Below, piece by piece: positions 17,129 to 25,949 of a stretch of 64,000 bases of DNA. Numbering within the stretch: position 1 is the stretch's first letter; each line of letters begins with the position of its first letter. This DNA comes from Streptomyces hiroshimensis (GTDB taxonomy: Bacteria; Actinomycetota; Actinomycetes; Streptomycetales; Streptomycetaceae). Under the pieces are notes generated by a model that saw only the letters and a program-made list of their open reading frames with translations, ran no database searches and had not been told where the DNA came from. The stretch is from positions 549,037 through 613,036 of the forward strand of contig NZ_BMUT01000001.1 of the NCBI RefSeq assembly GCF_014650335.1, in the 5' to 3' direction. The position numbers and the translations under genes are program-made.

Positions 17129-17773
17129 GTGAACGTCCTCACCGACAACCTCTCCCTTTACGGCAAAGGGCTGCTCGGCACGGTCGAACTCACCGTCTAC
17201 GCCTCGCTGCTCGCCCTCGTCCTCGGGTTCGTGATGGCCTCCTTCCGCGTCGCTCCCGTCGGCTCCCTGCGGGTCTTCGGCACGGCGTGGGTGACGGTGC
17301 TGCGCAACACCCCGCTGACGCTGCTGTTCTTCGCGGTGCTGCTCGGCCTGCCGCGGTTCGGGGTCGTCCTGCCCTTCGAGCTGTTCGCCGTCCTCGCCCT
17401 CGGCTGCTACACGTCGGCCTTCATCTGCGAGGCCCTGCGCTCGGGCATCAACACTGTCCCGACGGGGCAGGGGGAGGCGGCCCGCAGCCTGGGCATGACC
17501 TTCGGGCAGACCCTGAGCCTCGTCGTCCTGCCGCAGGCCTTCCGCTCCGTCATCCCGCCGATCGGCTCCACCCTGATCGCACTCGCCAAGAACTCCGCGA
17601 TCGCCGGATCCTTCAGCGTGACCGAGCTCCTCGGCACGTACAAGCCGCTCAACGAGCTCGGCTACAGCATCGTCTGGACCTTCGTCTGGATCGCCGTCGG
17701 CTATCTGATCGTGACCCTGTCCATCAGCGCGATCTTCAACGTGCTGGAGAAGCGCTGGGGAGTGCCCCGATGA
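17129..17773 (+). CDS. gluC: Glutamate-type ABC transporter permease 1
   Basis: A 214-residue inner-membrane permease of the His/Glu/Gln/Arg/opine type with five membrane segments. It has the TVELTVYASLLALVLGF start, RNTPLTLLFFAVLLGLP, and the ATPase-contacting EAA loop EAARSLGMTFGQTLSLVVLPQAFR. The stop overlaps the start of the second permease (ATGA). A GTG start is used after a GGGAGG site. Confidence 0.93.
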   Translation: MNVLTDNLSLYGKGLLGTVELTVYASLLALVLGFVMASFRVAPVGSLRVFGTAWVTVLRNTPLTLLFFAVLLGLPRFGVVLPFELFAVLALGCYTSAFICEALRSGINTVPTGQGEAARSLGMTFGQTLSLVVLPQAFRSVIPPIGSTLIALAKNSAIAGSFSVTELLGTYKPLNELGYSIVWTFVWIAVGYLIVTLSISAIFNVLEKRWGVPR

Positions 17774-18636
17774 CCGACACCGCGCTCTACGACATCCCCG
17801 GGCCGCGGGCGCGGCGGCGCCACCTCGTCTACGGCCTGGCCGCCACCGCCGTGATCCTGGGGATCATCGCCTGGGCGCTCTACCTGCTCTTCGACACCAA
17901 CCAGTTCACGGCCGAGAAGTGGCGGCCGTTCGCGTACGAGGGCATCCAGGAGCTGCTGCTGCGGGGCCTCGGCAACACGCTGAAGGCCTTCGCCTACGCC
18001 GCCGTGCTCTCCCTCGCCCTCGGCGGGCTGCTGGCCTGCGGACGGCTCTCCGAGCACCGCCTCGTGCGCTGGATCGCCACGCTCTTCGTGGAGTTCTTCC
18101 GGGCCATGCCGGTGCTGGTCATGATCTTCTTCGTCTTCGTCGCCCTCAAGGTCCAGCCGCTGCCGGCCCTCGTCACCGGGCTCACCCTCTACAACGGCTC
18201 GGTGCTCGCGGAGGTCTTCCGCAGCGGGGTGAACTCCGTCGACCGCGGCCAGCGGGAGGCGGCGTACGCCCTCGGGATGCGCAAGACGCAGGTGATGACG
18301 CACGTCCTCGTGCCGCAGGCGGTCCGCGCCATGCTGCCGGCGATCATCAGCCAGCTGGTCGTGGCGCTCAAGGACACCTCGCTCGGCTTCCTCATCACCT
18401 ACGAGGAGTTCCTGCACGCGGGCAAGCTCATCGCCAGCAACCTCGACTACGGGCTGCCGTTCATCCCCGTCGTCCTGATCATCTCCCCGATCTACATCGG
18501 CATGTGCATGCTCCTGTCGTGGTTCGCCACATGGGTCGCCAAGCGGCAGCGGCGCAGCCTGAAGACGGAGGCGGTGGAGGTCGCCCCGGCGGAGCCCGGC
18601 ACCCTGCTGCCGGGTGCCGGGCAGATCCATCCGTGA
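17770..18636 (+). CDS. gluD: Glutamate-type ABC transporter permease 2
   Basis: A 288-residue partner of the preceding permease. It has an extra N-terminal membrane segment (VYGLAATAVILGIIAWALYLLF), then the transporter core with FFRAMPVLVMIFFVFVAL and the EAA loop EAAYALGMRKTQVMTHVLVPQAVR. It is the last gene of the operon and is convergent with the cupredoxin gene 12 bases on. Confidence 0.93.
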   Translation: MTDTALYDIPGPRARRRHLVYGLAATAVILGIIAWALYLLFDTNQFTAEKWRPFAYEGIQELLLRGLGNTLKAFAYAAVLSLALGGLLACGRLSEHRLVRWIATLFVEFFRAMPVLVMIFFVFVALKVQPLPALVTGLTLYNGSVLAEVFRSGVNSVDRGQREAAYALGMRKTQVMTHVLVPQAVRAMLPAIISQLVVALKDTSLGFLITYEEFLHAGKLIASNLDYGLPFIPVVLIISPIYIGMCMLLSWFATWVAKRQRRSLKTEAVEVAPAEPGTLLPGAGQIHP

Positions 18637-18648
18637 CGGCCGCGGCGG

Positions 18649-19014
18649 CTATTGGACGGTGATGGTGCCCGTCATGCCGAGTCCCGCGTGAGGGGTGCAG
18701 TGGTAGGGGAAGGTCCCCGGGGTGTTGAAGGAGACGGGCGGGGACGACTGGCCGGGGCCGACGGTGAAGTCCCAGCGCGGTGTGTCGGACGTGGTGGTGT
18801 GCGTGCTGCCGCTGTCGTTGACCCAGGTGACCGTGTCACCGACGTTGACCGTCAGCGTCTGCGGGACGAACCGGAAGTTCACCATCGACACCGTGCGTGC
18901 GACGAGGGACTTGCTGTCGGCGGCCGTGGGGCCGGCCATGAGCGCGCCCAGCGAGAGCGCCGCGAGCAGGGCGACGAAGAGGCGGAGGAGCGAACGGGCG
19001 GGTGAGTACGGCAT
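18649..19014 (-). CDS. Secreted cupredoxin (plastocyanin-like)
   Basis: A 121-residue secreted type-1 copper protein. A signal peptide (about 35 residues, LLRLFVALLAALSLGALMAG) precedes a plastocyanin-fold domain. The copper ligands are visible: His in GSTHTTT, then Cys and His in YHCTPHAG, and Met in LGMTG. Such proteins carry electrons or bind copper outside the membrane. The ATG at 19014 has a GGAGGG site; the longer reading from 19080 has no support. Confidence 0.9.
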   Translation of the reverse strand: MPYSPARSLLRLFVALLAALSLGALMAGPTAADSKSLVARTVSMVNFRFVPQTLTVNVGDTVTWVNDSGSTHTTTSDTPRWDFTVGPGQSSPPVSFNTPGTFPYHCTPHAGLGMTGTITVQ

Positions 19015-19148
19015 GGGAGCCCTCCTCGGACGTGAGTGCGATGACTCTTCCCTCGGGTGGGCCGGAGAACCGCCCGTCACTCGAATGCGCTAACGAAAAG
19101 GGGCGCCTGTGTGCGGGTGGGGCGCCGGTGGGTGACGGCGCCGCCGTG

Positions 19149-20339
19149 TCATGCGTCCGCGCCCAGCCACAGGTCCGGGCCGAAGACCTCGTAGTGGATG
19201 TCCGCGGCGGCGACCCCCGCCTCCAGGAGCTGCGTCCGGGCCGAGCGGAGGAAGGGCAGCGGACCGCAGAGGTAGGCCGTGGTGCCTGCGGGGATGTCGA
19301 GGCGGGAGAGGTCGGCGTAGCCTGTGCGGTCGGCGGGCCAGTCGCCCTCGGGCTGCTCGTACCAGATGTGCGCGACCGCGTCCGGGAGCTTCTCCGTGAG
19401 CTGCAGCAGGTCGGCGCGGAAGGCGTGGGTGGCCTCGCTGCGGTCGGCGTGGACGGTGATCACGGGGCGGCGCGAGCCGGTCGCGGCGAGGTGGGAGAGC
19501 ATTCCGGTCATCGGGGTGCAGCCGATGCCGGCCGAGGCCAGCAGGACGGGCGAGGTGCCGTCGTCGAGGGCCACGTCCCCGCAGGGCGCCCCGATCATCA
19601 AGGTCGCGCCGACGGGCACGCGGTCGTGGAGGTGCTGGGAGACCTCGCCGGCCGGGTCGCCGGTCACGCGCTTGACGGAGAACTGCAGCGCGTCGTCGGG
19701 GTGGCCGGAAAGGCTGTACTGACGGATCTGCCGGGCACCGTCCGCGAGCTCCGTGCGGACCGAGACGTACTGCCCCGGGCGGGCGGCGGGCAGCGGGCGG
19801 CCGTCGACCGGCTGCACCAGGAAGGTCGTGACCTCCGCGGTCTCCTCGATGCGGCCGGTGACGCGGTAGGGGCGGAAGACCTCCCCGGCGGCGGTGCCGG
19901 CCTGCTTGTACAGCCGCGCCTCCAGGGCGATGAGGGCGTTGGCCATCAGCCAGTAGACCTCGTCCCAGGCCGCCGCCACCTCCTCGGTGACCGCGTCGCC
20001 CAGGACCTCCGCGATGGCGGCGAAGAGGTGCAGGTGGACCACGCGGTACTGCTCGGCGCCGATGCCGAGCGAGACGTGCTTGTGGGCGATGCGCGAGAGC
20101 ATCGCGTCGGGGCGGGCCTCCGGGTGCTCGACCAGGGCGGTCGCGAAGGCGGCTATCGAGCCGGCGAGGGCCTGCTGCTGGGCGCCGTTCGCCTGGTTGC
20201 CGCGGTTGAACAGGTCGCGCAGGAGCTCGGGGTGGGCCGCGAAGAGCTTGTCGTAGAAGAGCGGGGTGATCTCCCCGATGGCGCCGCCGACGGCGGGGAG
20301 GGTGGCGCGGACGATCTCGGTCGACTTGGGGGACAGCAT
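19149..20339 (-). CDS. hmp: Flavohaemoprotein, nitric oxide dioxygenase
   Basis: A 396-residue protein with a globin domain (residues 1-140; distal region FYDKLF, proximal haem His in RIAHKHVSLGI), then a FAD domain (GQYVSVRT, RQYSLSG) and an NAD domain (GIGCTPMTGML, YLCGPLPFLRSAR). It converts NO and O2 to nitrate. It lies 74 bases downstream of nsrR on the same strand, and an NsrR-type operator sits between them, so it is NO-induced. The ATG at 20339 follows an AAGGAG site. Confidence 0.95.
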   Translation of the reverse strand: MLSPKSTEIVRATLPAVGGAIGEITPLFYDKLFAAHPELLRDLFNRGNQANGAQQQALAGSIAAFATALVEHPEARPDAMLSRIAHKHVSLGIGAEQYRVVHLHLFAAIAEVLGDAVTEEVAAAWDEVYWLMANALIALEARLYKQAGTAAGEVFRPYRVTGRIEETAEVTTFLVQPVDGRPLPAARPGQYVSVRTELADGARQIRQYSLSGHPDDALQFSVKRVTGDPAGEVSQHLHDRVPVGATLMIGAPCGDVALDDGTSPVLLASAGIGCTPMTGMLSHLAATGSRRPVITVHADRSEATHAFRADLLQLTEKLPDAVAHIWYEQPEGDWPADRTGYADLSRLDIPAGTTAYLCGPLPFLRSARTQLLEAGVAAADIHYEVFGPDLWLGADA

Positions 20340-20351
20340 CGGCGCTCCTTG

Positions 20352-20374
20352 AATCGGTATCTTGGATGCGTATT
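20352..20374. promoter_or_regulatory. NsrR-type operator upstream of hmp
   Basis: An imperfect 11-1-11 inverted repeat, AATCGGTATCT-T-GGATGCGTATT, with 7 of 11 arm positions paired. This is the architecture known for Streptomyces NsrR sites. It lies 13 bases before the hmp start, so a bound repressor would block initiation. Confidence 0.65.
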
Positions 20375-20413
20375 TTCGGTCGTGCGAAAGACCCGGTGGA
20401 GGGGCAGGGCGGT

Positions 20414-20854
20414 TCAGTCCTGCGGGTGCGTGCCCAGGCTCAGCAGGACCGGTCCGGTCGGCGGTCCGGTCAGCTCCTCGACGGTGATGGGGTCCAGGGC
20501 GGCGTAGAACGCCTCCTGGGCGTTCCGCAGCGCCCCGCGCAGCCGGCAGGCCGCGCGCAGGGGGCACGGTGGATCGTCCTCGCAGCCGACGACGTCGCCG
20601 GTGCCTTCGAGCTCGCGCACCAGCCGGCCGACGGAGCCCGTCCGCCCGGCGGTGGTGAGGGTGAGTCCGCCGCCGCGGCCCCGGCGGGCCTCGACGACAC
20701 CCAGGTGCTGCATCCTGCTGACGACCTTGGCGGCGTGGGTGTACGGCACGCCGACGGCCTCGGCCACCTCGCGGGTGGTCGGGCTGTCGTCGCCGGTCAC
20801 GGCCAGGCGCATGGCGATGCGCAGCGCTATGTCGGTGCTCTTGGTCAGTCGCAC
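20414..20854 (-). CDS. nsrR: NO-sensing Rrf2-family repressor
   Basis: A 146-residue Rrf2 winged-helix protein. The helix-turn-helix is at residues 25-60 (TTREVAEAVGVPYTHAAKVVSRMQ). The [4Fe-4S] ligands known from S. coelicolor NsrR are all present: Asp8 and three cysteines with exact C-x5-C-x5-C spacing (C91, C97, C103). NO destroys the cluster and releases the operator. It sits directly upstream of hmp in the same direction. Confidence 0.95.
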   Translation of the reverse strand: MRLTKSTDIALRIAMRLAVTGDDSPTTREVAEAVGVPYTHAAKVVSRMQHLGVVEARRGRGGGLTLTTAGRTGSVGRLVRELEGTGDVVGCEDDPPCPLRAACRLRGALRNAQEAFYAALDPITVEELTGPPTGPVLLSLGTHPQD

Positions 20855-20869
20855 ATCTGCACTCTACCT

Positions 20870-20892
20870 AATCCGATTCTTGTACTCCAATT
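20870..20892. promoter_or_regulatory. NsrR-type operator upstream of nsrR
   Basis: A 23-bp site, AATCCGATTCT-T-GTACTCCAATT, has the same 11-1-11 layout and shares AATC-G--TCTTG---C--ATT with the hmp site. It sits 16 bases before the nsrR start, pointing to autoregulation. Confidence 0.6.
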
Positions 20893-20990
20893 TAACCTCG
20901 GGTCGTTAGTTGACAGACGGTCACCACCCGGCGAGTCTGACGTCCGCGATCATCGCAAGACATACATCGGACAATTTCATGGAGGCACTG

Positions 20991-21893
20991 GTGGTACACG
21001 CGCACAGACGTGGTGGGCGGTACGGGAAGGGACTTGCGGCGCTCGGCGCGGCGGCGGCCCTGGCGGCGTCCGTCGCCGGCACTGCGACGGCGGCGGACGC
21101 CGAGGCGACCGCGACCCCCACCGGCGGTCAGCGCTACGTCGCCCTCGGCGACTCCTACACCTCCGCCCCCGGCGTTCCCGAGCAGACGGGCGGCGACTGC
21201 GCCCGCTCCAGCGTCAACTACCCCGCGCTCACCGCGAAGGCCCTGCACCAGACGTCCTTCAAGGACGTCAGCTGCAGCGGCGCCAAGACCGACGACATGT
21301 GGCGCGCCCAGGGCGACAACCCGCCGCAGCTCAACGCGCTCGGCCGGGACACCCGCCTCGTCACGCTCGGTATCGGCGGCAACGACATCGGCTTCGGCGA
21401 CATCATCGGCACCTGCGCCCAGCTGTCCGTGAGCGACCCGGCCGGCGCTCCCTGCCGTACGAAGTACACCGAGGGCGGCGCGGACCAGCTCACCGCCCGC
21501 ATCGCCGACGCCGCGCCCAAGGTCGCCAAGGTGCTCAAGGACGTGCACGCGCGCGCCCCGCACGCGCGCGTGGTGCTCGTCGGCTACCCGGCGATCATGC
21601 CGGAGGAGGGCACCGGCTGCTTCCCGGCGGTGCCGATCGCCGCGGGCGACGTGGCCTACCTGCGCGACACCGAGAAGAAGCTCAACACGATGCTGCAGGG
21701 CGAGGCCCGCAAGGCCGGCGTCCGCTTCGCCGACACCTACAAGCCGACCCTCGGCCACGACGTGTGCAAGCCCGCCGCGGACCGCTGGATCGAGGGCGCA
21801 CAGCCGGAGAACCCGGCTGCGCCGTTCCACCCCAACGCCAAGGGTGAGGCCGCCATGGCCGGCGCAGTGACGACGGCGGCCCGCGGCCGCTGA
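20991..21893 (+). CDS. Secreted SGNH/GDSL esterase
   Basis: A 300-residue secreted lipase/esterase similar to small Streptomyces SGNH lipases. A basic signal peptide (VVHAHRRGGRYGKG then an Ala-rich core) ends near TATAADA. The catalytic Ser is in ALGDSYTSAPG, oxyanion residues are in GGND, and the catalytic Asp/His region is PFHPNAKGEAAM. Three cysteine pairs are typical of the family. The GTG at 20991 is chosen because GGAGG lies 5 bases upstream. It is divergent from nsrR. Confidence 0.9.
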   Translation: MVHAHRRGGRYGKGLAALGAAAALAASVAGTATAADAEATATPTGGQRYVALGDSYTSAPGVPEQTGGDCARSSVNYPALTAKALHQTSFKDVSCSGAKTDDMWRAQGDNPPQLNALGRDTRLVTLGIGGNDIGFGDIIGTCAQLSVSDPAGAPCRTKYTEGGADQLTARIADAAPKVAKVLKDVHARAPHARVVLVGYPAIMPEEGTGCFPAVPIAAGDVAYLRDTEKKLNTMLQGEARKAGVRFADTYKPTLGHDVCKPAADRWIEGAQPENPAAPFHPNAKGEAAMAGAVTTAARGR

Positions 21894-22350
21894 CGCGCAC
21901 GCGCACCGCTCCCGCGGGGGCGCGCCGGTTCTTGCCCGGCACCCTGCCGTCACCTGACGGCCCGGGTGCTGGGCGTTTCCTTCCGCCGCGACGGCGGCGC
22001 GCTGCGACGCTGGTGTGCGGCGGTGCCGTACGGGCGGAGGCTGGTGCGGCACCGCCGGTCGCGTTCGGTGGTGGGCGCGCGCCGCGGCGGCGGGAGTGGT
22101 TTGTTGCGCAGGCTTCTGCGAGTGTGTGGGCCGATTCCTCCCGCCGCGACGGTGGTGTGCGGTGGTGCCGTACAGGCGGCGGTCTGTCCGGCACTGCCGG
22201 TCGCGTGTGCGGGGGTTGCACCCCGTGACGGCGGGGGTGGTTGGCACCGCGCCGGAGGCGCGTCGCGGCACCGCCGATTGTGTCCGGTGGGGTTGCGCGC
22301 CGTGGCGGCGCGGGTAGGCTCCGGGGCCCGCTCGCCCGCTTGGAGGCAGA
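21894..22350. repeat. Gene-free region with degenerate GC-rich repeats
   Basis: There is no credible gene in these 457 bases. Two diverged copies of a unit containing GTGTGCGG-GGTGCCGTAC, GGCGG and GCCGGTCGCG lie at about 22013-22085 and 22152-22215, and a weaker third copy extends to 22310. The unit can pair with itself. It resembles repeated intergenic palindromic elements of Streptomyces. The promoter of the next gene must lie at its right end. Confidence 0.6.
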
Positions 22351-24201
22351 ATGGCCCGCCCGAGAACGAAGAAGCCCCCGCACCGACGTCTGCCCGTGCT
22401 CGCCGCGGCAGCCTCCCTGGTCGTCGGACTCGGCGCCCTCCCGGCCGCCGCCCAGCCCGGCGGCCCGCTCGCCGAGGCGGACCGCACCCCCGCCAAGACC
22501 CCTGTCGCCGCCGGCTACGGCGGCGCCGTGGCCAGCGTCGACGCCGATGCCTCGGCCGCCGGCATCGAAGTGCTCCGCAAGGGCGGCAACGCCGTCGACG
22601 CGGCCGTGGCCACCGCGGCCGCGCTCGGCGTCACCGAGCCGTACTCCGCGGGCATCGGCGGAGGCGGCTACTTCGTCCACTACGACGCGAAGCGGCACCA
22701 GGTCTCCACCATCGACGGCCGCGAACGCGCCCCGCTGAGCGCGGACAAGAACCTCTTCCTGGAGAAGGGGAAGCCCGTTCCCTTCGCCGACGCCGTCACC
22801 AGCGGCCTGAGCGTCGGCACCCCCGGCACCCCCGCCACCTGGGACACCGCCCTGCGCACCTGGGGCACCCGCTCGCTCGCCCAGGTGCTGCGGCCCGCCG
22901 AGCGCATCGCCCGCTCGGGCTTCACCGTCGACGCCACCTTCCGCCGGCAGACGGCCGACAACGAGGCCCGCTTCAAGGACTTCCCGGCGACGGCGAAGCT
23001 CTTCCTGCCCGGCGGCCGCCCGCCCGCCGTGGGCAGCACCCTCAAGAACCCCGACCTCGCCCGCACTTACGCGCTCCTGGGTGAGCGCGGCGTCGGCGCC
23101 CTCTACCGCGGCGAGGTGGGCCGCGACATCGTCCGTACCGTGCGCAAGCCGCCCGTCGACCCGGCCTCCGGGCGCGTGGCCCGCCCCGGCGACCTGACGG
23201 AGCGGGACCTCCGGGAGTACGCGGCGAAGCGCCAGGCGCCGACCCGCACGTCCTACCGGGGCCTGGACGTCTACGGAATCGGCCCCTCGTCCTCCGGCGG
23301 CACGACGGTCGCCGAGGCCCTCAACATCCTGGAGAAGGGCGACCTTTCGAAGCTCGACGCGAAGACCTACCTGCACCGCTACATCGAGGCCAGCAGGATC
23401 GCCTTCGCCGACCGCAACCGCTGGGTGGGCGACCCGGCCTTCGAATCCGTGCCCACCAAGGCCCTCACCTCCCAGCGCTACGCGGACAGCCGCGCCTGCC
23501 TGATCAAGGACGGCGCGGTGCTCACCAGCCCGCTGGCGCCCGGCGACCCGCGCCGCCCGGTGCCCTGCGGCGCACACGGCAAGGCCGCGCCCACGCCCTA
23601 CGAGGGCGAGCACACCACCCATCTGACGGTCGCCGACAAGTGGGGCAACGTCGTCGCGTACACGCTCACCATCGAGCAGACCGGCGGCAGCGGCATCACC
23701 GTCCCCGGCCGCGGCTTCCTGCTCAACAACGAGCTGACGGACTTCTCCTTCGTCCCCGTCACCCCGGGCGTCCACGACCCGAACCTGCCCGGCCCGGGCA
23801 AGCGCCCGCGCTCGTCGGTGTCGCCCACGATCGTCCTCGACCACGGGCGGCCCGCCTTCGCCCTCGGCTCGCCCGGCGGTGCCACGATCATCACGACGGC
23901 ACTGCAGACCCTCCTCAACCACGTCGACCGCGGGATGCCGCTCGTCGACGCGATCGCCGCGCCGCGCGCGAGCCAGCGCAACGCCGCGGCCACCGAGCTG
24001 GAACCGGACCTGTGGAACAGCCCGCTGCGCGGCCGGCTGGAGGCCATCGGGCACACCTTCAAGCTCAACCCGGAGATCGGCGCGGCGACCGGCGTCCAGC
24101 TGCTGCCGGACGGCCGGTGGGTGGCCGCCGCCGAGCGGACACGGCGCGGCGGGGGCTCGGCGATGGTGGTGCGCCCGAGCGGCAAGCCGCCGGTGCGCTG
24201 A
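22351..24201 (+). CDS. ggt: Gamma-glutamyltransferase
   Basis: A 616-residue secreted Ntn-hydrolase precursor that cleaves glutathione and other gamma-glutamyl compounds. A signal peptide ends around PAAAQPG. The large subunit has GGNAVDAAVATAAALGVTEP and GIGGGGYFV. Autocleavage is expected before Thr422 in EHTTHLTVADKWGN, giving the small subunit with its new N-terminal Thr nucleophile; NNELTDFSF and the oxyanion-type SPGGATIITT follow. A GGAGG site precedes the ATG. Confidence 0.95.
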   Translation: MARPRTKKPPHRRLPVLAAAASLVVGLGALPAAAQPGGPLAEADRTPAKTPVAAGYGGAVASVDADASAAGIEVLRKGGNAVDAAVATAAALGVTEPYSAGIGGGGYFVHYDAKRHQVSTIDGRERAPLSADKNLFLEKGKPVPFADAVTSGLSVGTPGTPATWDTALRTWGTRSLAQVLRPAERIARSGFTVDATFRRQTADNEARFKDFPATAKLFLPGGRPPAVGSTLKNPDLARTYALLGERGVGALYRGEVGRDIVRTVRKPPVDPASGRVARPGDLTERDLREYAAKRQAPTRTSYRGLDVYGIGPSSSGGTTVAEALNILEKGDLSKLDAKTYLHRYIEASRIAFADRNRWVGDPAFESVPTKALTSQRYADSRACLIKDGAVLTSPLAPGDPRRPVPCGAHGKAAPTPYEGEHTTHLTVADKWGNVVAYTLTIEQTGGSGITVPGRGFLLNNELTDFSFVPVTPGVHDPNLPGPGKRPRSSVSPTIVLDHGRPAFALGSPGGATIITTALQTLLNHVDRGMPLVDAIAAPRASQRNAAATELEPDLWNSPLRGRLEAIGHTFKLNPEIGAATGVQLLPDGRWVAAAERTRRGGGSAMVVRPSGKPPVR

Positions 24202-24269
24202 AATGCGCCCGGGCGGGTGAGGGAGGAGAGTGAATCTCCGGCCTCCGATCCGGTCAGGATCACCGGCAT

Positions 24270-25328
24270 ATGGCTGTGCACTGTGAGGAATCCGCAGGCC
24301 GGCGCCGGGCTCTCACCGGCGTCCCGGGCATGCTGGCAGCGCTGTTCGGCGCGCTCGCGGCGTGGCTGCTGGGCAGTCCCGCCGCGAGCGCGGCGGCGGA
24401 GCCGGGCACCTGCCGGACCGGCGCCTATCTCAGCGACCTCTACGGCCTCGATCCCGTCGGGCACACCTTCGGGGCGCGGGTGACGGTGTGGAGCGTCTGC
24501 CCGCGGCGCGACCTGGACCCGCTGCCCGGGGCGGCGTTCAGCAACTACAACGACGACCTGGAGAAGAGCGAGCCCGCCCTGACCAGCGAGAAGGGCATGT
24601 TCAGGGATGTGGTCCGGGTCCAGGGGACCTTCCGGCAGGACTGGGGCGTCCGGGCCTTCCCCTTCGACCGCCACCGCATCGAAATCAAGATCACCTCCCG
24701 TAAGGAGGCCGAGGAGACCCGGTTCGTTCCCGACAACGAGGACTCCGGGGTGAACGAGGGGATCGCGCCGCCCGGCTGGCGGATCACCGGCTTCCGCCTC
24801 GTTGCGGTCGACCGGCACTTCCCCACCAACTTCGGCGACGCCACCCTCCCCAGGGGCAAGGGCAGCACGCGCAGCAGGCTGCTCGTCCAGATCTCCCTCT
24901 CGCGCAGCGACCCCGTCATCTTCTGGAAGCTGACGGGCCCGCTGTACCTGATGCTGCTCATCGGCACCGCCACCTTCCTGCTGCCCTCGCACAGCGAGGA
25001 GCTGGGCATGGGGGAGAAGCTCGACTCGATGCAGAGCAGGCTGTCCCTGCTGGGCGGCGGCCTGTTCGTCGTCATGCTCAACATGCAGCAGGTGAACACC
25101 GTCATCACCAGCAGCGTCGGGCTGACGCTCATCGACGCGCTGCATCTGCTCACTCTCGTCTACGTGCTGCTGGCCGTGGTCGCCACCGTGCTGTCCTGGC
25201 GCTGGACGGTCCGCGGCGGCGACCCGGAGCGCGTCGAGCGGCTGCACCACCGCGGTGCGGTCATCGCCCTCGCGGCGTACGCGGCCGCCGCCGGGGCGAT
25301 GGTCGCGTACGCCGCCTACGTGGGCTAG
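24270..25328 (+). CDS. Putative pentameric ligand-gated ion channel homologue
   Basis: A 352-residue membrane protein with the layout of prokaryotic Cys-loop-type channels such as GLIC. A signal peptide runs to about residue 44. A beta-rich extracellular domain follows, with W125 and the family hallmark FPFD at 130-133 (AFPFDRHRIEIKI). Four membrane helices are seen: M1 216-238 with the conserved Pro, M2 257-279, M3 285-309 and M4 329-350. M2 is unusual in having GGG and NMQQVN rather than the usual Ser/Thr/Ile lining. The ligand and ion are unknown. It starts 69 bases after ggt on the same strand. Confidence 0.7.
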   Translation: MAVHCEESAGRRRALTGVPGMLAALFGALAAWLLGSPAASAAAEPGTCRTGAYLSDLYGLDPVGHTFGARVTVWSVCPRRDLDPLPGAAFSNYNDDLEKSEPALTSEKGMFRDVVRVQGTFRQDWGVRAFPFDRHRIEIKITSRKEAEETRFVPDNEDSGVNEGIAPPGWRITGFRLVAVDRHFPTNFGDATLPRGKGSTRSRLLVQISLSRSDPVIFWKLTGPLYLMLLIGTATFLLPSHSEELGMGEKLDSMQSRLSLLGGGLFVVMLNMQQVNTVITSSVGLTLIDALHLLTLVYVLLAVVATVLSWRWTVRGGDPERVERLHHRGAVIALAAYAAAAGAMVAYAAYVG

Positions 25329-25337
25329 CCGGGGCCG

Positions 25338-25889
25338 TCAGCCCAGCAGCTTGATCACCTCGTCCGTCGTGCCGGTCTCCGCCAGGCGCGGCAGGACCTT
25401 CTCCACGGCGATGCGGTGCACCTCCGGATCGGGGTCGGTGACGGCGTCGGTCACGACCGTCACGTGGTAGCCGTGCTCGTGGGCGGCGCGCGCGGTGGAC
25501 TCCACGCCCGCGCCCGTCGCGATGCCCGCGAGGACGATCTGGGTGACGCCGCGGCGCCGCAGCTGGAGGTCCAGGTCGGTGGCGTGGAACGCGCCCCAGG
25601 TGTGCTTGGTGACCACGATGTCGCTCTCCTCCCGGCCGAGTTCGGGCACCAGGTCGGCGAAGCCGGCCGGCGGGCGCCCGCTGCGCAGGGGCGCCTCGGA
25701 GCGGCCCGGTGCGGAGCCGACGACCCGGACGAGGACGACGGGCAGGCCGCGCTCTCGGAAGGCGGCGGCCAGGCGCGCGCCGCGCTCGACGATCTCCTGG
25801 GAGGGATGGGCGGTGGGGAGCGCCACGATGCCCTTCTGGAGGTCGATGAGGACGAGGGCGGTGGTCGTGTCGAGGGTGGTGACGGGCAT
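25338..25889 (-). CDS. Isochorismatase-fold hydrolase lacking the catalytic Cys
   Basis: A 183-residue isochorismatase-like protein. The catalytic Asp (LVLIDLQKGIV) and Lys (VTKHTWGAF) are present. The nucleophile position, normally Cys in the pattern TxxCVxxTAR, reads TGAGVESTAR, so Cys is replaced by Gly. Nicotinamidases need that Cys, whereas true isochorismatases such as PhzD have Gly there, so a vinyl-ether hydrolase role is more likely. It is last in an operon with MarR and MFS genes. Confidence 0.88.
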   Translation of the reverse strand: MPVTTLDTTTALVLIDLQKGIVALPTAHPSQEIVERGARLAAAFRERGLPVVLVRVVGSAPGRSEAPLRSGRPPAGFADLVPELGREESDIVVTKHTWGAFHATDLDLQLRRRGVTQIVLAGIATGAGVESTARAAHEHGYHVTVVTDAVTDPDPEVHRIAVEKVLPRLAETGTTDEVIKLLG

Positions 25890-25949
25890 GGCTGTGGACT
25901 CCTTTTCGGGGTCGGGGTCGGGGTCGGGTGCGGGGGTCGGGTACGGGAG

